64,000 bases of DNA from Capsaspora owczarzaki ATCC 30864. Lineage: Eukaryota; Opisthokonta; Filasterea. A program made the translations under genes and the position numbers. The notes beneath the pieces are model-generated. The model saw only the letters and a list, made by a program, of their open reading frames with translations, had not been told where the DNA came from and searched no databases. This document shows, piece by piece, positions 45,242 through 58,000 of the stretch (its first letter is position 1; each line of letters begins with the position of its first letter). The stretch is taken from NCBI RefSeq assembly GCF_000151315.2, contig NW_011887293.1, forward strand, positions 1,886,100 through 1,950,099, given 5' to 3'.

Positions 45242-48200
45242 ATGCTGGACGACGAGGACGACCACACTTGGTTCCTGCCGCCCGCCTCCACCGACGGCAA
45301 CCGCGGCCGAGCTGCAGTGTTTGCACCCACGACGCATGACACTGCTGGCGCCGCCGCCACCGCCATTGCCCGAGTCAAGAGTGGCAGCATCAAAGCGGGT
45401 GGCGCCAAACTTGAAACCGAATTGGCGTTCATCTCGTTGGGCGCCAAAAATTCCCCTGTTTCGGCTTCGGTTGGCCCTGCTGGTCCCGCCTCGCTTGCAA
45501 CACGGCCTCAGGCACAGTATGCCGAGAACCACGACAAGGACTCTATCGTGCCGCGATCGATGGGTGCCTCGCAGTCAAGTTCGGCGGCAGCTGCTCCCTC
45601 GTCAGCAGCCCAGCGGGCTGTTCCCAGCCACCCTGAGCCGAGACCTGGAGTTGAGCGTGCTGCGGCGCCCGCACAGTCACGCTCATTTGCGTCATTCCTA
45701 GGCTTTGACACCGCGGGGGCTCTCAGTGACGAGGATTCACTTCGCAACGAGGATCCGCGGAGGTACGAAAAAAACATCAAAACAGCAATGTTTTGCTCCG
45801 GCAATCATGCCACTCACCACGCAAAATGCATGAAACTCTGTGCTGCTGATCAGCGCATACGATGATGTGGACTACTTCTGGGAACGACGGTCGGGACGAA
45901 TGGGCGTTCCAGCGCTTCCGGCGGCAAATGAACGAGACGTCGGAGAGTCATTTGGCTCGCTCGGTCGAGCAGCACCAGCCAAGCAGGCAGCAAGTAAGAA
46001 CCATCACGGAGCCGAACTCGTCAATTTTTCGAAATAAAGGTAATCCACTCACTCCCACTTGATTGACATCCAAAGCTGCGTTTACGAATCGCGTTCTGGT
46101 TCCGGAGCCCGATGTGCCAGCACGACAGCGCCGTCCACTTGGAATGCGTAAGAATTGAATTCACTGTTGCAAAATTCAATCACATCATGTTCGGTTTGAG
46201 GCGGCAGGAACTAAGATGTATCACTGTCATGTCCAGATTCCGAATTTCAAGCTGCGAGCCAGCTGAGCCAACGGAGCCAACTGAGCCAACCGAGCCAACC
46301 GAGCCAACTGAGCAACGACGAGACCTCCCAGTTCAGCTCCACCTCAAGATCAGGCAGATACGAGCCAGCTCCAGTGGCGGCAACATCAACACAGCTTCCA
46401 CTCTCAGCTTCTGTTGCGGGTTTGGTCCCTGTGACATCCATTCGTAAGTGTGTACAAAGTTGTCAGAAGGTTCCGCCTTTCTTGCTCACGGGTCTTTGTT
46501 AGCTCCTTCTTATCGGACCGTGTTTTCCTCGTTTGCGCATTTTAACCGAGTTCAATCGGTCTGCTTCGACACGGTTAGTGTTCACTAAATGTTGAGCACC
46601 TGGCTTCTGGCTTGCGTTGTCTTTTCTCACTGCCTTCCTCCACCTGCCAGCTTGTCTCGACCGACTCTCCTGTAGTCGTGTGTGCACCGACGGGCGCTGG
46701 CAAAACCGCACTGTTTGAACTCGCCATCTTGCGCCTTCTCATGCAGCGCCCGCAACGTGACTTCAAGGCCGTGTACATGGCGCCAATCAAAGCACTCTGC
46801 AGCGAGCGTTTCGAAGACTGGAAGAGCAAATTTGAGCCCCATGGCTGTCGTTGCCTTGAGCTGACCGGGGACTCGGACGTGGAGGATTTCCGTGCGATGG
46901 CAGACGTGCAAATCGTGCTCACTACTCCAGTAAGTGAAACTTGCAGCACACAACGAGTGTCACGGTCACTGGCACGATTGACTGCTCACACATCGATTGC
47001 CATGCAATGGCAGGAGAAATGGGACAGCATGACTCGCAAATGGCGAGACAACAGGGCCTTCACTCAGAGCATTGCGCTGTTCATGATCGATGAGGTGCAC
47101 GTCTTGAATGACCACGCTCGCGGGGCGACTCTGGAGGCGGTCGTGAGCCGCATGAAAACTGTGCAGCAGTTTCAGCGATCGCACGCCAAGAGCGCTCTGT
47201 CCGAGTCGGCTGCCATGCGAATCATGGCGCTGTCTGCCACAATCCCGAATGCCGATGATGTAAGTTCTGTGCGTGCGAGCGCGGTTTGTCTGTAAGTCAC
47301 TTGCTTCACTGTCTGTTTGGTACAGGTCGCCAGTTGGATTGGTTCTCGAATGAACCCCGCAAAGTTGTACCAGTACGCGACCGATTGACACGAAAGCGCG
47401 TCAGTTTACTTCTCGTGTGTACAAGCTACTCACTCTCGCTTAACGTTTTTGTGAGTGCAGGTTTGACGACTCGTTTCGACCTGTCAAGCTGGACGTGCAT
47501 GTGATTGCCTACCCTGATGCGGCAAACGAGTTCAAGTTTGACATGAATTTGAACTACCGCTTGCTGGAAGTCATCACTACCTACTCTGCGGGCAAACCAA
47601 GTCTGGTTGTAAGCAACTTGTCACGCCGTGCTGCAGCACCATTTTCTTTGCTATTCTGACGGTTGCCATGCAAAACAAACGACAATATAGTTTTGCGCGA
47701 CGCGGAAAGGCTCCCAACAAGCTGCAGAGAAGGTACTGGCCATGATCGGAGATGGAAGATCCAGTCTGGTGACTTCAAGCGATCAGCTGCAAAGGTCCGT
47801 GGTTGTGCGGTACATGAAGTTGTCAAAAAAAGTCCCAACACATCTGTACTGAAAACTCTCTCATCCATGTCGAGGCAGGCTTCAGGCAGCATCCAAGGGG
47901 TTCAAAGACCGTTCTCTCAAAGGTGAAGCTCTCCCTCATCGCCACATCAACTCGCCGAATGGGCAAATGTCGAATTGACTTGATTGTACACTCTGCAGAG
48001 TGCCTCGCCGTTGGGATTGGATTTCACCATGCCGGGCTGGATCCTTCCGATCGTCGCAACGTGGAGAGCCTGTTTGCATCCGGTGTCCTGCCGGTGCTTT
48101 GTGCCACCACGACGCTTGCCATGGGTGTACGTACTCGATCCAGCTGGTCGTTCACCTTACCTTGTAGTAGCAGCGCCGCCTGATTTTGAATGTCTAAAAC

Positions 48201-51200
48201 CGCTCCAAACAGGTCAACTTGCCGGCGCATCTTGTTGTTGTCAAGTCCACGCAGCATTACGGTGCAGACGGCATGGAGGAGTACAATGAACCTCAAGTTC
48301 TTCAAATGATTGGTCGTGCAGGTCGTCCGCAGGTGAGTTTAAGCTTTCAAAATCCAGTTGAAACGAGCGACCCATAATTCAAAGCGTTTTTGGTTTTGTG
48401 AAACAAAATCCAGTTTGACACAACGGCAACGGCAGTCATCATGACTCGCCACGCGACCAAGCGCAAGTACGAGTCGCTCCTTTCTGGTCGAGAGCCCATC
48501 GAATCCAAGTATGTGCGCGCGCAGTTGGTGACTTTGACGACTTGCATCGCGGTTGATTTTTCTAAATTTCGAACTGGGTGTACCTTGCCTCTCTGTGCTT
48601 TCCAGCCTTCATCGACATTTGATTGAGGTCAGTTGACGCTCGTCGTTTTGTATCGGGACTGCAAAAACAACCTCCGAGCGCTCACCACGATCCCATCTGC
48701 AGCACTTGAATGCCGAGATTGTGCTACAGACAATCTCAGACGTATCCATTGCGCTCGACTGGCTCAAGTCGACATTCTTCTTTGTTCGGGTGAAAAAGAA
48801 CCCCACTCACTACGGCTTGCAGGCAGGGATGCCGGACAGACAGCTTGAGAGCGCTTTGCAAAGCATGTGTCTGCAGCACCTCAAGCAGCTTGCCGACTGC
48901 CGCCTGATCACCATGGACGAAGATGGATTTGGTCTGCTTCCGACTCGTAAGACATGCTTTTGGCAAAGAGTGTCATCTGCCAGTCGAATTGGGACAAATC
49001 TGATCGTCGAAACATCTTGTCAAAACAAAACACAAGATGCCGGAACGCTGATGGCGCGGTATTGCGTGCTGTTCAAGACCATGCACATGTTCATCACACA
49101 AGCCAAGCCTGAATCGACCTTGGAGCACCTTGTGAGTTTTTGCCACCCGCATCACAGAGTGCAAGTGCTAAGAAGGATGCTGACCGAATCGCTGTCGCCA
49201 GATCGAACTCCTTGCTGCGTCCGCAGAGTACGAAGACATCCGCCTCCGAATGGCTGAACGCAAGATTCTCAATGATCTCAACAAGAGCAACGCCACGTCG
49301 ATTCGGTTTCCACTCGACGGCAAGATCAAGACGCGCGAGAGCAAGATCAACTGTCTCGTTCAAGCAACGTTGGGGAACACTGCCATTGGGGATTTTTCTC
49401 TGGCACAAGATCGGGAGGTTGGGCCTGACTGTTGCCGAGGGATGGTTGACTGAGTGCTTGTGTGTCTTTTGATTGAACTGACTGCGCGCTCATCGTGCCT
49501 TGATTTGCAGCGTGTCTTCAAAGCCGCCATTCGCATTGGAAGATGTAAACAAGGCGTCGTTTCTCACTTGTTTCAGATGTTTACAAAGTTGCTGATTCAC
49601 TTGTTCTGAGCAATGTCCTGCAGGTGTTGCCGAGTTTCTAGGCCAACAAGACGGCTTCCTGGCCGCGCTGAACGCCGCCATCTTGTGCGCCTTTGAATGT
49701 CGTGATTTTGCAAACACGTTCGAGTTGTGGAATCCGCGCCAACTGACACTTGCTTCTTGTACTTGCTGGAATCGGTGGTCGCTGCAGGTCCAAATGCCTT
49801 CGCGTTCGACTGTGGGAAAACTCGCCTTACGTCTCGAGGCAGCTGGAAAAGATCGGCGAACGCATGTCTCTGCTGTTAGCGCAGGGAGGGTTCAATTCTT
49901 TCGAAGCCATCACACGAGCAAGACCGATGGAGCTGGAATTGGTAATCGTCTGAGCAAACAATTGTCTTGAGACCTTCGTCTAGACTGATGGCAGCTCACC
50001 ACAACTGAGCAAACAAACCACCAAACAAACAAAAATGCAGCTGCTGGCTCGCCATCCGCCTTTTGGACGGGTCATCCGCGAGGCTGTTCAGCAGCTGCCA
50101 GTGTACAAGCTGGACGTGGTGCAGGTCAGCCCACCACTATGCAGCACCTTGCGTGTTGAGATTTGGCGCCTTACTGTCTGAACTTTGACGCAACAGGAGG
50201 GAGCGATTGAACAAGCGACCGCAACCATTCGCGTTTCCTTGTCGCTGGCAAATGCCGAGCACGCGAGAGCATCGCCAAGCACTCGAGTGCAGTGGTTTTC
50301 ATGCCTTATCGGTCAGCAGTCCACCAACAAAGTTCTGCTTCGGCACAAGTCCAGGTAAAAACGAGTTTTGAGCGGACGACATGCCACTGCATGCTTGCGT
50401 CATCTCTGATGATTGCGTTTCTTGTTCGTGCGTGCAGCGACGCCATCCTCCTGAGCAGTGGCAACCTATGGACCACTACGATTCAAGCCCAGCGGCAAGG
50501 CGACACTGAGACGATCGCTTGCTTTTTGCTGAGCGAGATTTATGGTACAATTGTTCAATTTTTTGCGGCGGTCGTGGTTGATTGAGGGGGGCATTGACTC
50601 ACGTTGGAGATTGCTCGCAGTTGGCCTGGATGTGGGCATCGAGTTTCAACCAAAGTTTTCCACCTCCACCTTTGGAGTTCCGGCCAACAAGCAGCGCGGG
50701 GACGGCAACACCAAACCCGGCTCCTCAACCAAGGCCTCCGCCAAGCCGGCCAAGCAACCGACGAATGCTCAAGCTTCATCAGCGCATGCTGTGGGTGATA
50801 AGCACAGTTTGGAACCGAGCGAAGCAGCTGCAACTGCTACAGCAGCAGCACCACAATGTGCACATACTTGTGCGGACAAGCTCGCATGCGGACACAAGTG
50901 CTGCAAGGGCACGAAATCGACTCGAGGGTCGTCCAAGCGACGGGCCGATCCAGACGAACCACTGGAAGGTGTGAAAAAGGCTGCACGAGCAGCACCCGAC
51001 CAGATCGAAGGCACACCGAGCAGAACCAGCAGCAGCACCAGCGGCAACGGCAGCGCAGCCACCAGCAAGGGCGCCCATTCCAACGCGCCTCCTTCCTCTC
51101 TGACTGCTTTGCGTGAAAAGTCGTCTGCCATCCCGTCCAACGGCGTGAAGCGCTTGCGTGCCTCTGTACCAGCCACCAGCTCAACACAAGTTCCACCGCA

Positions 51201-52083
51201 AGTCGCCAACCTGGCAAACCCGTCGTCGACAAGGTCCAGTTCATCCACCCGCTTGATGGCCGCCAAGGAGGAAGACGAGTTTGACAGCCAGTTGGATCCA
51301 ATGGACGATGCCATCTTTGAGCGCGCAGCTGCCGCAGCCGAGCCATTTCCCGACGTCAAGACCTTTGCCTACACCAAAAAGCCGACTCGATCGATCGCCT
51401 CTGTTGTACCTACGGCTGCTGTACAAGCACCCATCTCAGCTAAAGCGCAGCTCGCATCGGCGCCGAGCATGGCGTCGCGTGTTCCGATTGGTACCAAGCC
51501 TGTAGCTGCGGCGAAGCCACTGCCATCTGCTGCTCATCAGCCACTGCCATCTGCTGCTCATCAGCCACTGCCATCTGCTGCTCAGCAGCGCTACCCTTCC
51601 CAAGTTGGTGCAAACGGCAATGCACAGCTCGAGCAGGCGTCAATGACTGGATCATCACAGCCGTCGACACAACCTTCCATGGCGTCTGTGGGCGCATGGC
51701 CCAACATGGACCCGCAGCAGTTCATGCTCATGATGATGCAGGCACAGGCGTTTCAGCAGCAGCAAGCGCAAGCTTCCATGTTTCCGTCGCAGTCGGTGGC
51801 CTACGCTGATCCGCGCCAAAACTTTGGGCAAGGCATGATCGCACCTCCGCCTCGTATGCTGCAGCCTCAGGCTTCGATGGGGTACGACGACAACTACATG
51901 GATGAGCTGCTGAGGACGGCATATGCGTCCAGACCTGCCAATCCGACCCTCACTCAACCGATGCGTGCGCAAGTGGCGGCAACCTTTGAGGACGCGTCCA
52001 CCTACCGCTCCGTTTCCCAGACCCCGTCACATACTCGGGCGTTTGATGAAGACCCCTCCGACATTTTTGCTGGTTACTTGTAG
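45242..52083 (+). CDS. HFM1: Meiotic DNA helicase HFM1/MER3
   Basis: Twenty-five exons total 4860 bp and 1619 residues: 45242-45762, 45854-45993, 46076-46147, 46237-46443, 46503-46573, 46651-46929, 47014-47259, 47326-47372, 47461-47608, 47691-47794, 47879-47922, 47999-48126, 48213-48332, 48414-48508, 48606-48627, 48703-48946, 49037-49131, 49202-49417, 49511-49544, 49624-49684, 49788-49941, 50041-50124, 50197-50354, 50438-50544 and 50621-52083. After a low-complexity N-terminus come YRTVFSSFAHFNRVQSVCFD, Walker A APTGAGKT, DEVH, SATIPNADD, IGFHHAGL, TLAMGVNLPAHLVVVKST and QMIGRAGRPQ. A winged helix and Sec63 region follow (GTLMARYCVLFKTMHMF, CLRVRLWENSPYVSRQLEKI, RHPPFG). The CAHTCADKLACGHKCC zinc finger is the HFM1 type. 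It unwinds recombination intermediates to promote meiotic crossovers. The C-terminal 400 residues are Ser/Ala/Gln-rich. Confidence 0.96.
46252..46312 (+). repeat. Short in-frame repeat (Ser-Gln-Leu/Pro) in HFM1
   Basis: Degenerate 6- and 12-bp units of the type AGCCAACTG/AGCCAACCG encode alternating S-Q-L and S-Q-P in the HFM1 N-terminal tail. SQ dipeptides are potential ATM/ATR-type phosphorylation sites, although here they may simply reflect the repeat. Confidence 0.8.
51517..51588 (+). repeat. Three-copy 24-bp in-frame repeat in HFM1 tail
   Basis: Three adjacent 24-bp units encode PLPSAAHQ, PLPSAAHQ and PLPSAAQQ. The first two are identical at the DNA level, so the array is young and probably length-polymorphic. 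Confidence 0.9.
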
Positions 52084-52271
52084 GCCCCCCCCCCTGCATG
52101 TTGAGAAACCCCCTTGTTGCATGAAATTGAACCGAACACTCTTGAAAAAAAAAGTCAAAGATATCAACATTCAAAGAGAGAGGAACACATCAAGACAAAG
52201 CTGCGAGTCATTTCTTTGAGAAATGAATGAACATCATGCAGCGGCACCAGACATTGCAGTGCATGGACTGC

Positions 52272-54924
52272 TTAGTTGGCAGCGTTGAGGAACTTGGCGA
52301 CACGCTCGGTCACGAAGGCGTGGCCCTGGGCTTCATTCCAGCCCTCAGTGTCAACAGTTTCGCCATGCATGAAAGCAGCAAGACGGATGAACTCTTCCTG
52401 CAAATGCGAGAGCTTGTTCAGGCCCGTGATGGGGCGTCCGTGGAAGGATTCCAGGACGGGCGGGCTAGGCAGCGTGGTGGGGCAGTCAGTGCGCGGCTCC
52501 GAGAGGTACGAGGTAATGTCAGTGTAATCGGTCGCCCAGGCATCGCGCTTGGTCAGGAAGTTGGGAAGGTTGAACCACTTCTTGAGGGTGGCAGGGAGCG
52601 ACGAGTGCTCAAAGTACGTGGCGTTGACGGGGTTCTTGACGAGCATGCCCTTGGGAATCCAGGGAGAGATGGCCACAAACGGAACACGAACGCCGAGGCG
52701 AGTGAAGTTGAAGGCAGGGTTCTGCATGCGAGTCGTGTTGGAAGTGAATGCGTGTTCCAAGTGAGAGATTCTGGAAGGAGGCACACTTGCCAAAAAAAAA
52801 AAAAAAAAACCAAAAAAAAAAAAAAAAACAATCCAACAAACAAACAAAACGCAATCCGTACAGTGGAGATGATGCCGTCCGGGTTGGGGATGCCTTCGAG
52901 GGGAGTCGGGAAGTGGTCGTAGAAGCCACCGTGCTCGTCATAGGTGATGATGAACAGCGTTTCGTTCCAGATGGCAGAGTTGCGAAGGGCTTCATAGATG
53001 CGCTTCATGAGCTTCTCACCGTCAGCAACCTGCAGAGAAAGAGACAAAACGGTGTGAGTCATGGGTTTGGAGGTCGCAAAAGTTGTACGGCAAATAGAAG
53101 CGTACGCTGTGCGAGGGGTGCTGGTCGTTGGCAGGAATGCCCTCGATCTCAAAGTAGCGCGGCTCAATGAAGGTGTAGCGAGGAAGCTTCTCGGCCTTGA
53201 TGTGTTCTGTGGGAACCGAAAAAAAAATTAATGGAGCGAGAGGTCAGGCGGGGTGACAATTCAAACATGACAACTGTTGTTCTGCATGTTTTTTAACCTT
53301 CGAAGAACTCCATGTCGTGGTAACGGCTCAGAGCCTCGGGCGAGCGCATGTCGCTGAACAGGAGAGTTCCGGGAATATCGCCAAAGTACACACCCCAGTC
53401 GACCTTGCTCTCGGAGAGCGACTTGAAGATGGTCTTCTGCGGGTAGCCAAGAACCATCTGCTCGTCGTCGTTGTAGGCGGCGCCATGCGACGTGGCCGAG
53501 TGCAGGTACATGCGGTTGACCTGGGTCGGGCCGGGAACAGCGGCAAAGTAGTGGTCAAACAGGGCAAACTCGGTGGCCAGGGTCGAAATGACTGGGGCAG
53601 AATCGGGGGTGAAGCAGCTCATGACCTCGTAGCCCATGCCCTTCAGGACGCTCTCAGCGTTCTCGACAAAGCCTGGACAGCCCCCGCGAGAAGTGAGTTC
53701 CAGAGTTTCGGGCCAAAGATATGAAAAGCAGACACATGCGTTTCCTCAAGCAAAGTGCACTCGAAACAAACGCTCTTTTTTTCTCTCAACGCTCACGCGC
53801 AGTCGTGTCTGTCACTGCCATGTTTTTTGGCTTTCCATTTTTTTTCCCCACACGTACCATCCATAGGGGCAATGTTGACATTCTGGGGTCCGCGGCCAAA
53901 GACCTGCTCGGTCGTGGCGTCGGTGCCGTGGTCGGGGTCCGAGTCCGAGTACTTTGCAAACTTGTTGACGACGACGCGCTGCGACAGCGGATCCCTAAAA
54001 AAAAATAAAAAAAAATACAAAACAAACGAACAAAAAGTGCAACAAAACAAAGAGAAAATCCAAAAGTGAGTGAATTTCAACGACAAAGTTTTTTTTCGGT
54101 TGTTGAGCGAAAGGGTGACAAAAATAATAAAAAGTCAAATAAAAATAAAAAAAAGTAAAAAAAGTCAAAAATGATTTAAAAATGTTGCTTTTTTTTTTTT
54201 TTTTTTTCAATCTTCCACTTCGGTGTTTCTCTCTCTCTCTCTCTCTCTCTCCTCCTCTCATTCTTTCTCTTTCTCTATTCTACAACACTTGTCTTTTGTT
54301 CCACTTGTTCACCTTTCTCCCCCCCCCCCTCCACTTGCTTCTTCTTCCCTTTCCTGGCTTGCGCAATTGAATATCCAATCATTCGCTCCAATTACCAAAC
54401 GCATCAATCGGCTAATTTTCGGCTGCAATCATGCGCTTCGTGTCCCAAAACCAAATGCAGCACTCATTCACTCAATACGACGACCACTCATCAGTAACAG
54501 TAGCAGAGTAAGAGTATCATGAATAAGAGAGAGAGGAAGAGTGGAAGAGTGGAGCAGCGAAGAACGAGGGCGAAACGTACGAAGTGTTGTAGGGGTTGGA
54601 CTCGGTGCCAGTCAGGCCCTCAATCGCAGGGTTGGTCTCCTTCAGCCAGCCGAGCATCTCGTCGAACGAGCGGTTCTCTTCCATCAGCACAACAATGTAC
54701 TTGATCGCGGGGTTGGGCACCGCAGTCGCAAGCGCTCGGCGGATGGACGAACCCATGCCAAACGCCCCGCTGAGCCCTTCCAGGAAGGCAGCGTCCTGCT
54801 CCTGCTGCTCCTGCTGCTGCTTCTGCTGCTGCTGCTTGGCGTACTTGTGCGACGACGACGCTGCGCTCACCGCCACCGCAGACAGCGCTGCGACAACCAG
54901 CACGACCGTCAATGACAATCTCAT
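52272..54924 (-). CDS. Secreted phosphoesterase, non-specific phospholipase C type
   Basis: Six exons, 54924-54581, 53994-53858, 53672-53298, 53206-53106, 53029-52862 and 52721-52272, give 524 residues. A signal peptide ([20 protein letters not shown]) precedes a Gln-rich segment and the phosphoesterase domain. Its motifs are [19 protein letters not shown] (ENRSFD, metal/nucleophile region), [66 protein letters not shown] and [20 protein letters not shown]. This is the PF04185 family of bacterial phospholipases C/acid phosphatases and plant NPCs. It probably hydrolyses phospholipid or phosphomonoester outside the cell or in the lysosome. The acceptor at 52722 was chosen over one at about 52770 because only it keeps phase and joins PNPDGIIST to [10 protein letters not shown]. 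The start is divergent from the FAAP100-like gene, 159 bp away. Confidence 0.88.
53995..54580 (-). other. First intron of the phosphoesterase gene
   Basis: A 586-bp intron with a (CT)n tract near 54230-54250, an A/T-rich block of short homopolymers at 54000-54205 and a C-run near 54320. The acceptor is TTTTTTTTTTAG directly before the second exon. No gene is seen inside. Confidence 0.65.
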
Positions 54925-55083
54925 TGTTCAGAATAAAGAATAAAGAAGGAAAAAAAAAAAGAAAAAAGAGAAATGATCCGCTCAGAATAGCTCAGATTAG
55001 GAAACCAGCAAAAGAGCAAAAAAGCAACACAATTCACTGAATATCGCTCATCATCTCAGTTTTTGTGTCACTCCACTCTTTCG
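54925..55083. promoter_or_regulatory. 159-bp divergent promoter
   Basis: It separates the start codons of the secreted phosphoesterase (-) and the FAAP100-like protein (+). The left part is A-rich (poly-A near 54950-54970). No factor site can be named. Confidence 0.5.
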
Positions 55084-58000
55084 ATGCGCAGTGTTGCAAG
55101 CGTCGCAGCGACTTCAACCAGCCAGCCATTGCTCGCCTGCGCCGGCCAAGCGGTCGTCGTGCACTGCGCGGCACAGCGTCTGCACGTGTTTGCACCTCCA
55201 CAGCCGCAGTCACAGTCGCAGTTGCAGTCACAGCCGGTAAGCAGTGTTTTGAAGGACTCGCTGTTTCGCGCGCGAAACCCCGAGTTGCTCATTCGTAAGC
55301 CGCAATCCTTTGCTTTGGGTAGGTGGTCTGGCGACTGCCAGCCAACCCAGTCGATTGCCATCATGTAGATGCAGCGGACACGGCGGGGCGCACGCTGGTG
55401 CTGCTGGCCAACGGAGCAGTCTACGCGCTGCCGCACGATTTACAACCACCGCTCAGACCGGCAACAAAGCAACAACCGCGCGGGAAGCGGCGACGTCAAT
55501 GGTAAGGCGGCGAAAGTCTCGGCCGAAACCATTCAATGAATGTCGGCAGAGCTGACGGGTTTTGTTGCATTTTTTGTCGTGCAGGACGCTTCCGGACGAC
55601 GACGAGGATGAAGCCGAAGACCACGGCGATGCACCGTCGCATCCGCTCAAGCGATTCGCAGAAGATCGCAATCATCCTAGCAATAGTGCAAGTCAACACG
55701 AGGAACTCGATCTGTTTGCGCTGGACATTGTGCCGCCGCTGGTGTCCAACCAAGAAACTCGAAAACGACGAGATGCAGACGCAACGCGACCGGCGTTGAC
55801 ATCCTATCGAATTGACGTACCCCAGAACACCAGTTCGCGAGGATTGGCCATGGCCGTGCTGTATCGCAACGACGATTTGCAGCAGCCCCGCCTTGTCATT
55901 CTCTCGCGCAACACGGACTCTGCCGAACGTTTAGAACTGCGATGGAACTGCTCAACTTCGTCCGCGGACGTCTGGAGCAGCGCTACTTTGCATCTGCCAG
56001 GCGCAACCGACAGTCACCGCCAGCGACCAGCGCTCTGTGTGGTCGGGGCACGCAGTGCGAGCGCATTTTCTGGTCTCGAACTACTAAACTCGGCATTGTT
56101 GGGCTTACTCAACCGACGAGCATCGACGGCGTCAGGCACGCTTCTTTATTCGATCGGCGATAGCATGGGCAGTTTAGCAAGCATCACATTGACTGACATT
56201 ACCCAGAACGTTGCGCATTCGCCGCTACTCGAGTTGCACGAGCCGATTGTCGCCGTGTTCCCAATACAGTGTCCCAGCGGCTCCAGCCTTCACAACAACA
56301 ACGACACCGCCAAAGCCAGCACCATCGCTGCCAACAGCAATAATAACAACGCTGCTTTGGCCGTGTCCGAGGCTGTCGCAGTTGTCGGGTGCTTTGGACG
56401 CGTCGCATTGTTGTTTGCGACACCAACAGGCCTCCAGCAAGCGTTCACGAGCTTGACTCGTCCCGTACTGTCCGTAGTACGCGATCGACAAATGCCTGGA
56501 CGAATTTGGTTTGTCTCCAATGGCAACGTCGAGGCTGTGGATCTTGCAGTGTTTGTCGAGACTGCAACGCCGCCGCAGTACACGCTGCGAGCAACACCGG
56601 CACAAAGCATCGCGACTCCGACAGGTGCCATTCGCGTTGAAGTGCGCACGACTGGCGCGCCGTCGGGAGAACTCTTGATTCTGAGCTCGAGAGGGCATCT
56701 CTTTTCCCACGATTTGAACGACGAATCTGCGCGTAACAACACGACAACCGGATCCCAGCACGAGAAAAAAGCAAAACTGGCGCCAGATGCTTACAAGGTA
56801 CAGCTTCTCGAGCTTGCCAATGTATCCCATGCCCAGGAAACGCGCCTCAAGGCGGCGGCCGTCCGCAATGCTCAAACTCAAAGGCTGAGTCACCTGCTGC
56901 ATGCGGCCAGCGTACTTTGCCATGCCAGTCGATCGAGCATTCACGCTCAGTACGCAGACTTGGAGCGTGCACGGCCAACGGCGACGGGCCTCCTTCCGCC
57001 GCTTTCTTCGTACCGGGTGACCGGCGGGCATGCAGCTTCCTCGGCTTCCCGCAACGTTGGATTTCCCTCGATTCGCTGTTCCGCCGGCCTCGTGCGTCTA
57101 GGCTCTGCAGCCACTGCCGCAAGCGTCCCCTTTGAGCAGCTTGACAGCGTCGACAACGGAGCAATGCAGGTGGAAATTCAGCTCGACAACCTCGCTGCTG
57201 TTCCTCTCGCGCCAGATTGGTCTGTGCTCCTCCAAGCCGAGTTTGCCAACGAGGTTTGGGCTTCACATGCGACAATTCCTCTCGAGCATGGCCTGCCATC
57301 AAACTCGAGTCTTACATTTCACGTCCCATTCGAGCGACTCGTGCCAGCAGCCCAACGTCGGTTTGGGCTCGGTGTGACAGTGCAGCATGCACCTCTGCCC
57401 GAGGGCCCCAATCACTCTGTACTAGTGCCGTGTCGCGCGCCGTGGAATCTGCTCCCAATGCGCCTGAGTTTGTCTTTAAGCGCAACGACCGAAAAGGTGT
57501 TTTTGCCAATCGGGCGCTGCCACATCACTTCCCTCGATTGGATTGCCGCCGAGTATCTGGCCACTGCACGCTGGAGCTTGTTCAGCCCAAAGCTCAACGC
57601 CTCCGCCTTTCAATCAGAGTTGCGCTCGGCTGCAGACATGACGAGTCCGGCGCGCGCTGTCGTGCGCTGTTCTCGAGCTCTCTTGAACGATTCGCCGGAT
57701 GACCAAGTTCTTTCAGCGCTTTTCTCGTCAAGAGAGTTTCCCAACCGTGCCTTGTCGACAGAGTTTATCTTGAATGGCAACACGCAACTCGTTCTGTCCG
57801 TTGGGAATGGAGCGAGCTTCGCCGGCCCACGCAAGTCAGTCGCACAAGCGGCTCCAACATCAACCACCGAGGTGTCCATTGTGGTGAGTGTGAGCACGGC
57901 TGCCGACCAGAAGGGCGCGCAGTCCATTGCACGCCGGTTGTGTGCAAATTTCCGTGTCGCCATTCTTCAGCGACTCTTGAGCCTGACACTTCTCAAGCTG

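Noticed and set aside
52722-52847. Upstream acceptor (near 52770) for the last exon of the secreted phosphoesterase
   Set aside because: It breaks the reading phase; the acceptor at 52722 keeps phase and yields the family's expected FTRLGVRVP junction.
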